DNA of 64,000 nt from Halichoerus grypus (lineage: Eukaryota; Chordata; Mammalia; Carnivora; Phocidae). Shown here in pieces: positions 44,806 to 55,690 of this stretch; the first letter of the stretch is position 1; every line of letters starts with the position of its first letter. Position numbers and translations under genes: made by a program. The stretch covers positions 79,836,754-79,900,753 of the forward strand of contig NC_135721.1 of assembly GCF_964656455.1 (NCBI RefSeq), in the 5' to 3' direction. Under the pieces are notes generated by a model that was given only the letters and a program-made list of their open reading frames with translations, did no database searches and was not told the origin of the DNA.

Positions 44806-47800
44806 TTATGTTCCACAAATAAGTGAAACCATATGATAATTGACTTTCTCTGCTTGCCTTATTTCACTTAGCATAATCTCCTCCAGTCCCATCCATGTTG
44901 ATGTAAAAGTTGGGTATTCATCCTTTCTGATGGCTGAGTCATATTCCATTGTATATATGGACCACATCTTCTTTATCCATTCATATCTGTTGAAGGGCGT
45001 CTCGGCTCTTTCCACAGTTTGGCTATTGCGGACATTGCTGCTATGAACATTGGGGTGCATATGGCCCTTCTTTTCACTACATCTGTGTCTTTGGGGTAAA
45101 TACCCAGGAGTGCAATTGCTGGGTCATAGGGTAGCTCTATTTTTAAATTTTTGAGGAACCCCCACACTGTTTTCCAAAGTGGCTGTACCAACTTGCATTC
45201 CCACCCACAGTGTAAGAGGGTTCCTCTTTCTCCACAACCTCTCCAACATTTGTTGTTTCTTTCCCTGTCCATTTTTGCCACTCTAACTGGTGTAAGGTGG
45301 TATCTCAGTGAGGTTTTGATTTGGATTTCCCTGATGGCTAATGACGATGAACATTTTTTCATGTGTCTGTTAGCCACTTGTATATCTTCTTCAGAGAAGT
45401 GTCTGTTCATCTCTTCTGCCCACTTTTTGACTTATTATTTGTTTTTTGGGTGTTGAGTTTGAGAAGTTCTTTATAGATCTTGGATACCAGCCCTTTATCT
45501 GTAGTGTCATTTGCAAATATCTTCTCCCATTCTGTGGGTTGCCTCTTTGTTTTGTTGACTGTTTCCTTTGCTGTGCAGAAGCTTTTTATCTTGATGAAGT
45601 CCCAAAAGTTCATTTTTGCTTTTGTTTCACTAGCTTTTGGAGATGTATCTTGAAAGAAGTTGCTGTGGGCGGTCAAAGAGGTTACTGCCTATGTTCTCCT
45701 CTAGGATTTTGATGGATTCCTGTCTCACATTAAGGTCTTTCATCCACTTTGAGTTTATCTTTGTGAATGGTATTAGAGAATGGTCGAGTTTCATTCTTCT
45801 GCATGTGGCTGTCCAATTTTCCCAGCACCATTTATTGAAGAGACTGTCTTTTTTCCATTGCATGTTTTTTCCTGCTTTGTCAAAGATTATTTGACCATAG
45901 AGTTGAGGGTCCATATCTGGGTTCTCTATTCTGTTCCATTGGTGTATATGTCTGTTTTTGTGCCAGTACCATGCTGTCTTGGTGATCACTGCTTTGTAAT
46001 ATAGCTTGAAATCGGGCAACGTGATGCCCCCAGCTTTGTTTTTCTTTTTCAACATCTCCTTGGCGATTCGGGGTCTTTTCTGATTCCATACAAATTTTAG
46101 GATTGTTTGTTCCAGCACTTTGAAAAATGTCATTGGAATTTTGATTGGGATGGCATTGAAAGTATAGATTGCTCTGGGTAGCATAGATATTTTAACAATG
46201 TTTATTCTTCTGATCCATGAGCATGGAATATTTTTCCATCTTTTTGTGTCTTCTTCAATTTCTTTCATGAGTGTTTTGTAGTTCCTAGAGTATAGATCCT
46301 TTACCTCTTTGGTTAGGTTTATTCTGAGGTATCTTATGGTTTTTGGTGCTATTGTAAATGGAATCGTTTCTTTAATTTCTCTTTCTACAGTTGCGTTGTT
46401 AGAGTATAAGAAAGCAACTGATTTCTGTGCATTGATTTTGTATCCTGCCACATTACTGAATTGCTGGATGAGTTCTAGTAATTTGGGGGTGGAGTCTTTT
46501 TGGTTTTCCACATAAAGTATCATGTCATCTGCGAAAAGAAAGAGTTTGACTTCTTCTTTGCCAATTTGAATACCTTTTATTTCTTTTTGTTGTCTGACTG
46601 CTGTTGCTAGGACTTCTAGTACTATGTTGGACAATAGTGGTGAGAGTGGGAACCCTTGACGTGTTCCTGATCTTAAGGGAAAGGCTCTCAGCTTTTCCCC
46701 ATTGAGGATGATATTCGCTGTGGGTTTTTCATAGATGGATTTTATGAGCTTGAGGAATGTTCCCTCTATCCCTATACTCTGGAGAGTTTTAATCAGGAAA
46801 GGATGTTGTATTTTGTCAAATGCTTTTTCTGCATCAATTGAGAGGACCATATGGTTCTTCTCCCTCCTCTTATTAATGTGTTCTATCACATTGATTGATT
46901 TGCGAATGTTGAACCACCCTTGCATCCCGGGGATAAATCCCATTTGGTCGTGGTGGATGATCCTTTTAATGTATTGTTGGATCCTATTAGCTAGGATTTT
47001 GTTGAGGATTTTGGAATCCATATTCATCAGGGATATCGGTCTGAAATTCTCCTTTTTGATGGGGTCTTTGCCTGGTTTGGGGATTAAGGTAATGCTGGCC
47101 TCATAGAATGAGTTTGGAACTTTTCCTTCTGTTTCTATTTTTTGAAACAGCTTCAGTAGAATAGCTATTATTTCTTCTTTGAATGTTTGGTAGAATTCCC
47201 CAGGGAATCCATCAGGCCCTGGACTCTTGTTTCTGGGGAGGTTTTTGATCACTGCTTCAATCTCGTTACTGGTTATTGGCCTATTCAGGTTGTCAATTTC
47301 TTCCTGTTTCAGTCTTGGCAGCTTATAGGTTTCCAGGAAGGCCTCCATTTCATCCAGATTGCTCAGTTTATTGGCATATAGTTGTTGATAATAATTTCTA
47401 ATAATTGTTTCTATTTCCTTGGTGTTAGTTGTGATCTCTCCCCTTTCATTCATAATTTTATTAATTTGGGTCCTTTCTCTCTTCTTTTGGATAAGTCTGG
47501 CCAGTGGCTTATCAATCTTATTAATTCTTTCAAAGAACCAACTTCTAGTTTCATTGATCTGATCTACTGTGTTTCTGGTTTCTAATTCATTGATTTCTAC
47601 TCTAATTTTAATTATTTCTCTTCTAATGCGTGGCTTAGGCATCGTTTGTTGCTTTTTCTCTAGTTCTTTAAGGTGTAGAGTTGGTGAATTCGGGATTTTT
47701 CTGTTTTTTTGAGTGAGGCTTGGATGGCTCTGTATTTCCCCCTTAGGACCGCCTTTGCAGTATCCCATAGGTTTTGGACCGATGTGTTTTCGTTCTCATT

Positions 47801-48844
47801 GATTTCCATGAATTGTTTAAGTTCTTCTTTGATTTCTTGGTTGACCCAAACATTCTTTTTTTTTTTTTTTTTAATTTATTTATTTATTTGAGAGAGAGAG
47901 AGAATGAGAGACAGAGAGCATGAGAGGGAGGAGGGTCAGAGGGAGAAGCAGACTCCATGCTGAGCAGGGAGCCCGATGCGGGACTCGATCCCGGGACTCC
48001 AGGATCATGACCTGAGCCGAAGGCAGTTGCTTAACCAACTGAGCCACCCAGGCGCCCCGACCCAAACATTCTTGAGCAGAGTGGTCTTTAGCTTCCACGT
48101 GTTTGAATTTCTGCCAAATTTTTTCTTGTGATTGAGTTCCAGTTTTAGAGCATTGTGGTCTGAGAATATGCAGGGAATAATCTCAATCTTTTGGTATCGG
48201 TTGAGACCTGATTTGTGACCAAGTATATGGTCTATTCTGGAGAAAGTTCCATGTGCGCTCGAGAAGAATGAGTATTCTGTTGTTTTAGGGTGGAATGTTC
48301 TGTAAATATCTATGAGGTCCATCTGGTCCAATGTATCATTCAAAGCTCTTGTTTCCTTGTTGATTTTCTGCTTAGATGATCCGTCCATTGCTGAGAGTGG
48401 AGTATTGAGGTCTCCTACAATTAATGTATTGTTCTCAATACGACTCTTTATTTTGGTTAACAGTTGGCTTATGTAGATGGCTGCTCCCATGTTGGGGGCA
48501 TAGATATTTACAATTGTTAGATCTTCTTGCTGGATAGACACTTTAAGAATGTTATAGTGTCCTTCTGTGTCTCTTATTACAGACTTTAGTTTAAAATCTA
48601 ATTTGTCTGATATAAGAATTGCTACCCCAGCTTTCTTTTGAGGTTCGCTGGCATGGAAGATAGATCTCCATCCCTTCACTTTCAGTCTGGATGTATCTTT
48701 AGGTTCAAAATGAGTCTCTTGTAGACAGCATATGGATGGGTCCTGTCTTTTTATCCAATCTGCAACCCTGTGCCGTTTTATGGGAGCGTTTAGGCCATTC
48801 ACGTTGAGAGTGATTATTGAAAGATATGAATTAATTGTCATCAT
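44806..48844 (-). pseudogene. L1-B ORF2 (endonuclease-reverse transcriptase), broken
   Basis: Without the SINE and one TSD copy it spans about 3.82 kb, a full-length ORF2. It starts MMTINSYLSIITLNVNGLNAP at 48,844. Endonuclease motifs LNVNGLN, LQETHF, IYAPN, VGDLNTPL (Phe to Leu change) and SDHNALKLEL are all present. The RT lies in an unbroken 712-codon frame (45,630-47,768): [43 protein letters not shown] and LFADDMILY, so catalytic residues are intact. Lesions are a SINE at the endonuclease-RT linker, frameshifts near 47,700, 45,655 and 45,415, and a two-base insertion near 44,985. The Cys-rich C-terminus reads [14 protein letters not shown]. Confidence 0.93.
47858..48058 (-). mobile_element. 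Can-SINE inserted in L1-B ORF2
   Basis: A perfect 15 bp TSD, gacccaaacattctt, lies at 47,843-47,857 and 48,059-48,073. It is minus-oriented with a T-run on the left and the head ggcgcctgggtggctcag (as its complement) ending at 48,058. It falls about 260 codons into ORF2, after the endonuclease domain. Confidence 0.97.
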
Positions 48845-48922
48845 GTTGCCTGTGAAGACATTGTTTTTATAGATTGTCCCTGTAATTTTCTGTTGTATAT
48901 CACTCTTGGGGTCTTTCTCCTT

Positions 48923-49817
48923 TTATAGAACCCGCCTTAATATTTCTTGCAGGGCCAGCTTAGTGGTCACATATTCTTTCAGTTTCTGCCGGTCGTGGAA
49001 GCTCTGTATCTCTCCATCCATTCTAAATGAAAGCCTTGCTGGATAAAGTATTCTTGGCTGCATGTTCTTCTCATTTAGTACCCTGAATATGTCTTGCCAG
49101 GCCTTTCTGGCTTGCCAGGTCTCTGTGGATAGGTCTGACGTTATTCTGATGTTCCTCCCTCTGTACGTAAGGAATCTCTTCCCCCTAACTGCCCTTAAGA
49201 TGGTTTCCTTGGTTCTAAGATTTGCAAGTTTTACTATTACATGCCAGGGTGTTGGCCTGTTTTCCTTTATCTTAGGAGGGGTCCACTCTGCCTCTAGGAC
49301 TCAAATGTTTGTTTCATTCCCCAGATTAGGGAAGTTCTCAGCTACGATTTGCTCAAATACATCTTCTAGCCCTCTCTCTCTCTCTCTCCACTCCCTCCGG
49401 GATTCCAATTATTCTGACATTGGAACGCCTCATGGTGTCACTTATTTCTCTGATTCTATTTTCATGGATTCTGAGTTGTTTTTCCCTGGCCTCCTCTTTT
49501 CCCTTTTTATCTATTATACTGTCTTCCAGATCACTTATTCTCTCTTCTGTCTCAGTTACCCTAGCTGTTAGATTATCTAGATTGGATTGGATCTCATTGA
49601 TAGCATTTTTAAGTTCTGCCAACGCACCTTTTATTTCTGCCCTTAGAGACTCTATGTTGCCATTAATTGATTTCTCCATTCTAGCCATTGTCTTCACAAT
49701 TGCTAGCCTGAATTCCATCTCCTACATCTTGGTTATATCTGCATCCATTTGTAAATCTGCAGCATAAGTCATAATCTCTGAGTCTTTTCTGTTTTGGGGG
49801 CTCCTTCTCCTAGTCAT
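48923..49817 (-). pseudogene. L1-B ORF1 (RNA-binding chaperone), broken
   Basis: The start codon at 49,817-49,815 opens MTRRRSPQNRKDSEIM. A stop follows about 31 codons later (near 49,723), then a frame of 121 codons (49,718-49,353) with the coiled coil (LTARVTETEERISDLED), IRIIGIPEGVERER and further. A frameshift near 49,370 at a gagaga run ends it. Sequence to EILRRVL* (stop at 48,925-48,923) completes about 895 bp, the expected ORF1 size. It is less decayed than L1-A ORF1. Confidence 0.88.
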
Positions 49818-50839
49818 TCTGTTGATGGGTGTTTGAGGGAATGTATAGAGTCCAAATTATTGACCAGAACCCAAGCAAGATGCACCTGTTTTCTTGGGAC
49901 CTTAGGGTTGCTGGCCTCTTGTTTTCCCAGCCTGTCTTCTGGGGGAGGGGCCTGCCGCGCTATTACTCAGGTAACCCTGTTTGGGCGGAGTTGCCCTGCG
50001 CCCCTGTGGCAGGGGATGGGCTCAGTGGGAATCAGTCTTTGGGGCTTTTGTTCTCTGGCACCTTTCCCTGGCGGCTTTCCGCGTCTCTTCCACGAGTCAG
50101 AGCAGAAGAGACCGTTTCCAACCCTCTGCCTCAGAGCAGAGAGACTGCCCTCTGTTCTTCAGGGAGCTCTCCAGGCCACACCGTCTCCGTTTCTGTCTGT
50201 GCTGCTATAAACTGCAGCGTCCTGGGTTGTGCGCCCCTCCGCAGCACTCTCAGTCCTGCCTCCAGGTCGGGGCACGTCTCTGCCCTTTGTGCTTCTAAAA
50301 CCACCAGCCGCTCCCAGTTCGCGTGCGCAACTCCGCCGCTTGGGGTTTCCACCCCTGGGGTTGCAGTTCACCGGCGTGACCCCGGCGCACCGGGTTTCCG
50401 TCTCGGAGGCTGCAGTTCGCGTGCGCGTGACCGTCGCTCCGGTTTCTGTCCAGGGGGCTGCGGTTCGCGTGTGCGCGACCCCACTGCTCTGGTTTTCCAC
50501 CCCGGGGGCTGCCCTAAAGTTCTTTCCCGACGCTACCGGTCTGCGAGTCTATGCCCTGTCCGCAGCGCGCGAGGCTGTCACTCACCGGCAGTGTAGGATC
50601 CCCACGTCCAGGCACCCTCCCGCTGCCGTTTATCCTCCGAAATCTGCCCGCAGGATCACGGCTCTCCACTTCGTACCTCAAAACCAACCGCCTGCAATAT
50701 TCTGTTTGTAGAGATCCAGATCTTCTTACATCTCAGGCTGGTTTCGTGAGTGTTCAGAGTGGTCTGGTAGATATCCAGCTCAATTCCGGGGACCAGTTGA
50801 AATAGGGTCCCCTAATCCTCCGCCATCTTTCCCCCCTCC
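49818..50839 (-). promoter_or_regulatory. L1-B 5' UTR, CpG-rich promoter
   Basis: About 1 kb, strongly GC- and CpG-rich between roughly 49,950 and 50,700. On the L1 strand it opens with AAAGATGGCGGAGGA, a perfect YY1 core (AAGATGGCGG) as used to fix the L1 start site. It reads in the same direction as SH3RF3. An island caller would report it as an intronic CpG island. Confidence 0.8.
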
Positions 50840-50855
50840 TCCTCTTGAGAGTTCT

Positions 50856-50865
50856 GACTGATACA
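50856..50865 (+). repeat. ERV 3' LTR, last bases
   Basis: gactgataca follows the second TSD copy of L1-B and completes the LTR end. The 5' LTR ends in a similar gaatgaca. Confidence 0.7.
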
Positions 50866-50869
50866 ACCA

Positions 50870-52395
50870 ATAATTAATTTTTTAATAGCAGAAGATATTA
50901 TTCCTATTTTAATATTAAACAAACTCAAGTCTAAGTGATTTGTCTAAGGTGATACAAAGTGAAGGAGAGAACCAAGAATCAGAAGAAAGTTGATGTAAAC
51001 TAGTAATCTAGTCATCACTGCTGGCTCATACAAAGAGATTGGAAAGCAATAATGTTTTCATTAAATTGACCCATTAGTTCTACTTGAGAAGGACAGAAAG
51101 AGTGTGAATCCTCTAAAAAGATTAATGGACTTCATTCTCATGCTATATGCAAATGTATCTTGTAAATTTCTAAGACATGGTCTGGAATTACTAAGCATAT
51201 AAAATATCAGGTAAACAAAAATCAAGTCTGCCCCATGAGTGACTTCACCCCAGAGGGAAAAGATGGTATAAAGTTGTCTTATCTCAATGAGTTGGTACAA
51301 TGCCCTCACCCCTGCCACCACTGCCTGGGTGGTGAGCACCAACAAAACAAAATAAAACCACAGCAAATAAAACGATGACACCAGCACTCTGTTCTTTCTC
51401 GTCATTGCCTTCAGTTATGTGACAAAATGGAAGGGCACGCACAAGTTCTCTAGAACATGAGAGATGCCCCATCAAGCAGACATTGTTTGCCTTCTGGGAA
51501 GGACAGCCTGTTGGGTCCACTCTTGCAGGCGTTACCCTCTGGTGTGGTTTATGGTGTGTGTGTATATGTTTTTCTTTATAACTGACTCCATTGGCTGAGT
51601 TTTTCCCTGGGCAGGGAAGACTAGAAAAAAGTACCTTGTCTTTATGAGCAATGTGAAGCTACATCATGAAAAAGAGGTAGTAACAGCAATAGAATTTTGC
51701 AGAACAGAATCCAAACTTGCTGTGGGAATCAAGTGTGCTCCGTGGCTCTTGGCCACTTGCATGCCTACAACCCACATCACCAACCTTGCTATCACAGTCA
51801 TCTCTTGGTTGTCCAGGAGGGCTGGGTCATGTGTCACTAGAGTGTAAAATCCACCAACAATCTTGATGTGTTATGGTGGGCTCTGCCCTCTGGGGAGAAT
51901 CACAGAACTCCCACGTATGATTACCAGTAATCAGAAATTCTTCTCCATTGCTAGTTTATTACTATTTTAAAAATGAATTCTGGTTTAATGCTTTGCAGTT
52001 GAAACGTGACTTCTGACTAAAATAGTTTTCTTGAGCTCCCATTCATTATTTAGGCTAAATGTCAGGTACAAAACTGACACCTTAAAAAACCGCTTTATAG
52101 CTATGTTTCTCAGTGGACATAGGAAAAATAAATCAGAAAATGGAAGCGCCAGTGGCTGAGGAGATGAGTAATTACCATTTTGCTAAGAGATTACACCAAT
52201 CAATTCAGGTTCATTTTTGAGTAGCCCACATCTCTCCATTTGGCCATGTTAAGTGTCTTTTTTCTAAAACTGCAAAATCAAATGCCCTTTTAATCTTTTA
52301 TTAGAAGCCTCAGGGATATGTTTTATATCTGTATCTATCTCCTAATTTTTATGGGATCTGGCCTTCAGTTAATTATCGAATTCTTAATAATGATT
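50870..52395. other. Intronic sequence, nothing recognised
   Basis: AT-rich intron without exon signals or a repeat family I recognise. Confidence 0.5.
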
Positions 52396-52399
52396 TCTA

Positions 52400-52600
52400 G
52401 TGTTTTTGTTCCAAATACTAGGCTGAACATTTGTGAGATTAACTAATTTACTCCTCCCCAAAACTCAGGGTGATAGGTGCAATCGTCCTCATTTTACAGG
52501 TAAGGAAACAGAGGCACAGGAAGGTGAGGGAACTTGCTCAACATCACATGGTTGGTGGATAAATAGAAGGGCCCTGATTTACACCTGGCAACCGCACCCC
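52400..52600 (+). repeat. MIR
   Basis: Well preserved MIR core in forward orientation: cctcattttacaggtaaggaaacagaggcacaggaaggtgagggaacttgctcaacatcacatgg, with gagattaactaatttactcctcc upstream. Confidence 0.85.
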
Positions 52601-55299
52601 AGACGCACCCTCTGTGCTCATTAATCAGTCTGTGCCTTCTTTTATCTGGACCAGACCTGACTGCTCCGTGGCAGGAGCCCCTGGGCCCCCAACAGGAGAA
52701 GCTGACTGACAGAGGCAGAGGAGGGGGAGTGGCACCTGCCTGAGCACCAAGGGGTCTGGCTTCATTCCCAGTGATGACTAGCTGCATGGCCTTGGGCAGG
52801 CCATGTGGCTACCTGGACCTCCGTGTCCACATCTGTGCCCTGAAAGGGTCCCCAGCACCCTACCAAGGAGATAGCTGGAAGTGCACTGGATTGAACCTCA
52901 CCGCAGAACAAAAGCTGGGGGTTTCTATGGGAGAGCTGTGGGAACGGCTTGGCCCTGTGGTGCCTTCTTGGGAGAGAGCCAACCCCCGGAGAAGGTCTAA
53001 CCTCCTTGGATCAGAGCTGCCTCTGAGCTCTCCATAGATGGGGTGGGGCCACTGTCTTGCCTGGGGGTCTGTGCTCTGACAGGCATGAGGAAGAGGTTCT
53101 GTCCTTGTCATCAGGGACGTGACACTCCAGCAGCACGCTCCCTTCCAAAAATAAGTTGCCTACAAAACTTCAGAATGACTTTGTTTTGACAGCTGGGGTT
53201 CGTTCGTGCTTTCAGGATGGGTTCATTTTCAGCCTAAAAATTACTCATAAGCTAAATAGCAGCTTTCTTCATCCCACAGAAGGCAGTCCAAGCACAGGGA
53301 GGAGAGGAGGGGGTCTGAAGTCGTTGGGACTCCTAGTGGCCCAGAGCGGTCAGAAAGGGACCCACGGCCCAGCCAGAGTGCCAACACCAGTGCCAAGGGC
53401 AATCGGAGCTGCCCGGCATGGGTGTTCCCGGAAGGAAGCGGGCTTCCACAGCCCGTGGCTGACCAAATGACCTCCAGACTGCTTAGCAACTCACTTGTGG
53501 GGCAGACGGGGTTCCCAAAGCCCATGAAGATGTGCCACAGGGGTCTGTGGGCCCAACCATGATTCACAAGTCACCGTCTTCTGCTGTGGCCACACCTGCG
53601 ACACAGCACTGCCCTGAGGGTCTCCGCATGTTTGGGCCTGACCTGCAAGCAAGCCAGTGGCAACTCTCCCTGCAAGAGATGGGCCTACAGCGGAATTCAG
53701 ACCTGGCAAGGTCAGCCCCAGCCCATCCCCACCTCCGATTAAGTCATCTGACGCAGCGGGACATGTCCTCCACACTGGTTTGGTTGGTGGGGCTCATGCA
53801 GGTAGCGTGTGTGACAGCAGGAGGGTATCTGCCTGTCTCAAAATTGGAAACACACTGGCAGCCACTGAGAGGTTGGTTACAGAGCTTACAGTAGCGCCCC
53901 TTCCAGTCTGCGTTTTAGAGCACAAGGAAAGGCTTGCTTACTGCACTGAGCCCAACTGGAGAGAAAATGATTCATAAACCAGGGATTCCTCAATTTAGAA
54001 AAAACTGCCTGGTTGTTCTAAAGAGCTTCACCCTCAAGATTTCTTTATATTGCACATGCCTGGGTTTTCACTGAAAATATAATTGTAACCCTATGTAATA
54101 CATGCCTTGTTATGCTCTTAAACGGGTGGGATGTAGATAACACAGAACAAGTTCAAAATTCAGCTGCAAACACACCTCCTGTAACGTCCCTGCTGCAGGC
54201 CAGGCCTAGCTGCTGCTGTTGTCGCTCATTCTGTCAGGTCAGCTGTTCCTTTCAGACCAGCTCCCCAAAGCCTTAAGTATAAAGGTTGTGCCATCCACGT
54301 GGATTTGATCAAATGGTTCACTGCCAGGTGGGCTCTGGCTGCTGGTGAGCTCAGTGTGGAACAAGAAGGCAGACCCTCAGGTCACACTCCCCTCTGCTGG
54401 GCACACCCCACAGCCTCCTACCAGTGCTATCCCTGACCTCTCTCTGCAGGACACCTGGACAAGCCAAAAACCACCTGAGGCCTTAGCCTCACGGAGACTG
54501 GAGAGGCCACCACAAGTCAGCACATCGGAGCCAAGCAACGCTGACAAAGGGGTTGGGAAACCAGAGTCCTTGTGCCAGCTCCAATGCTGATGCTTGCTGT
54601 GTGACCCCTGGCAAACCTCTCAACATCTCTGAGTCTCAGGAGCATCACCGGAAAAGAGGAATTTAATGAAAAGATCTTCAGAGGCTCTTTCCAGTTCCAA
54701 TATGCTATTACTCTGTGGACCTGAAACTATTTCATCCATACACAGAAAGTTAACTTTCTTCTGGCCTATAAAGTGAAGAATTTCTCAGAAGTCATGGGAG
54801 TGAAAACTCATTGACAACAGTTTTCCCAACTTCCTTTAGTCTACAAATATCACCAGATGCTTTCTGGAAGCAAGGCACTCTTCAGGGTCTATTGATCAGG
54901 GCTCTGAGACTTTTTGGAAATCAGGACTCAACACACAACACCCATCATTTTCCCAAAATATACTGATCCCTCCTGTATGCAATGCATGCTGATCTAGTCT
55001 ATTCTACTTCATTCTGTGTCTGCTATTCGATCTAAAAAAAGGTTGGTCCAAATCCACTAAATTGGTTTGGTGACTCATGATTGGGACACCTTTGAATGTG
55101 TGGTTTGAAAGATACTGCTGGAGCCAGTGGTCCCAGAAAGGGTATGCTGACACCAAGGAGAGCACTGAAGGGAAGCAAGGCACCAGTCAGAGGGGCTGTC
55201 ATGGAGCGAGACACAGTTACCTGAGCAGGAAGAACAGAGACAGTGAGGGGCCCAGAACTCAGAGGAGGGAAGGAGCACAGCTAACTTCCTTTGATCAGA
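52601..55299. other. Intronic sequence with one MIR piece
   Basis: A reverse MIR piece is seen at about 54,590-54,700 (tgtgacccctggcaaacctctcaacatctctgagtctcagg). A GC-rich part at 53,280-53,760 has open frames by composition, with no splice-bounded exon that I trust. Confidence 0.5.
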
Positions 55300-55311
55300 C
55301 CTTAAATCCCA

Positions 55312-55380
55312 CCTTCCTAGCTAGTACCCAACAACTCAAACTATACCTTCTTAGCCAGCATCCAACAACTCAAACTGCTC
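55312..55380. repeat. Tandem duplication of about 33 bp
   Basis: ttcctagctagtacccaacaactcaaactatacc is followed by ttcttagccagcatccaacaactcaaactgctc. The second unit matches the first with a few substitutions. Confidence 0.8.
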
Positions 55381-55384
55381 AACA

Positions 55385-55690
55385 ATGTGTGGCTGATCTC
55401 AAGGCCCTTCTAGATCTGCCTTGCTCCCTCCCACCTGCTCCTGGGCTCCTCATCTTTGGGAAACATCCCTCAGCCTGGAATGTCCTCCTACCTGTCAGGC
55501 AGAACCTTCCCCCCCCCCCAGGAAACTTCCCTGTCCCCAGACCTGTCACACTCTATCCCAGTTGCCTGCTTACCAGCCTGCATTCCAGTACTAGACTCAG
55601 TGTCCCTCCACGCCAGGGCAGAATCTTCTCTCACTATAGACTCCCAGGGCCCAGCACTCTGCCTGGACCACATACATGCACCTTGTAATA
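55385..55690 (+). repeat. Possible L2-like fragment
   Basis: The CT-rich run tccctcagcctggaatgtcctcctacctg..cctgtccccagacctgtcacac has the texture of L2 3' regions. The typical 3' end is not clear. Confidence 0.45.

Larger units (their letters stand above)
44516..50839 (-). mobile_element. L1-B: full-length L1 inside the ERV 3' LTR
   Basis: A perfect 16 bp TSD, tcctcttgagagttct, lies at 44,500-44,515 and 50,840-50,855. The element is minus-oriented: 3' poly(A) (T-run at 44,516), 3' UTR, ORF2 (48,844 to 44,806), ORF1 (49,817 to 48,923), GC-rich 5' UTR to 50,839, beginning AAAGATGGCGGAGGATTAGGGG on its own strand. The length of 6.3 kb minus the SINE is normal for a complete L1. It lies in sense orientation with the SH3RF3 transcript. 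A SINE and several frameshifts have disabled it. Confidence 0.95.
38267..50865 (+). mobile_element. Endogenous retrovirus, class III (ERV-L-like), decayed and invaded
   Basis: Two related LTRs in direct orientation bound it (38,267-38,637; 44,135-44,515 plus 50,856-50,865). A tRNA-Leu-type primer binding site follows the 5' LTR. Pol relics appear in the order RT, RNase H position, integrase, dUTPase-like, then a purine-rich tract and the 3' LTR. There is no sign of an env gene between integrase/dUTPase and LTR, which is the ERV-L layout. Its own length, without later insertions, is about 5.4 kb. Later arrivals inside it are an L1 fragment (38,878), a SINE (40,160) and full-length L1-B within the 3' LTR. 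No gene is intact. Confidence 0.85.

Noticed and set aside
46735..47106. Plus-strand open frames over 45-49 kb
   Set aside because: All are shadows of the minus-strand L1-B ORF1 and ORF2.
49829..50596. 255-codon plus-strand open frame
   Set aside because: It is antisense to the CpG-rich L1-B 5' UTR. GC-rich DNA has few stop codons, and the peptide shows no domain. It recalls the antisense ORF0 of primate L1s by position only; I have no basis to claim an equivalent.
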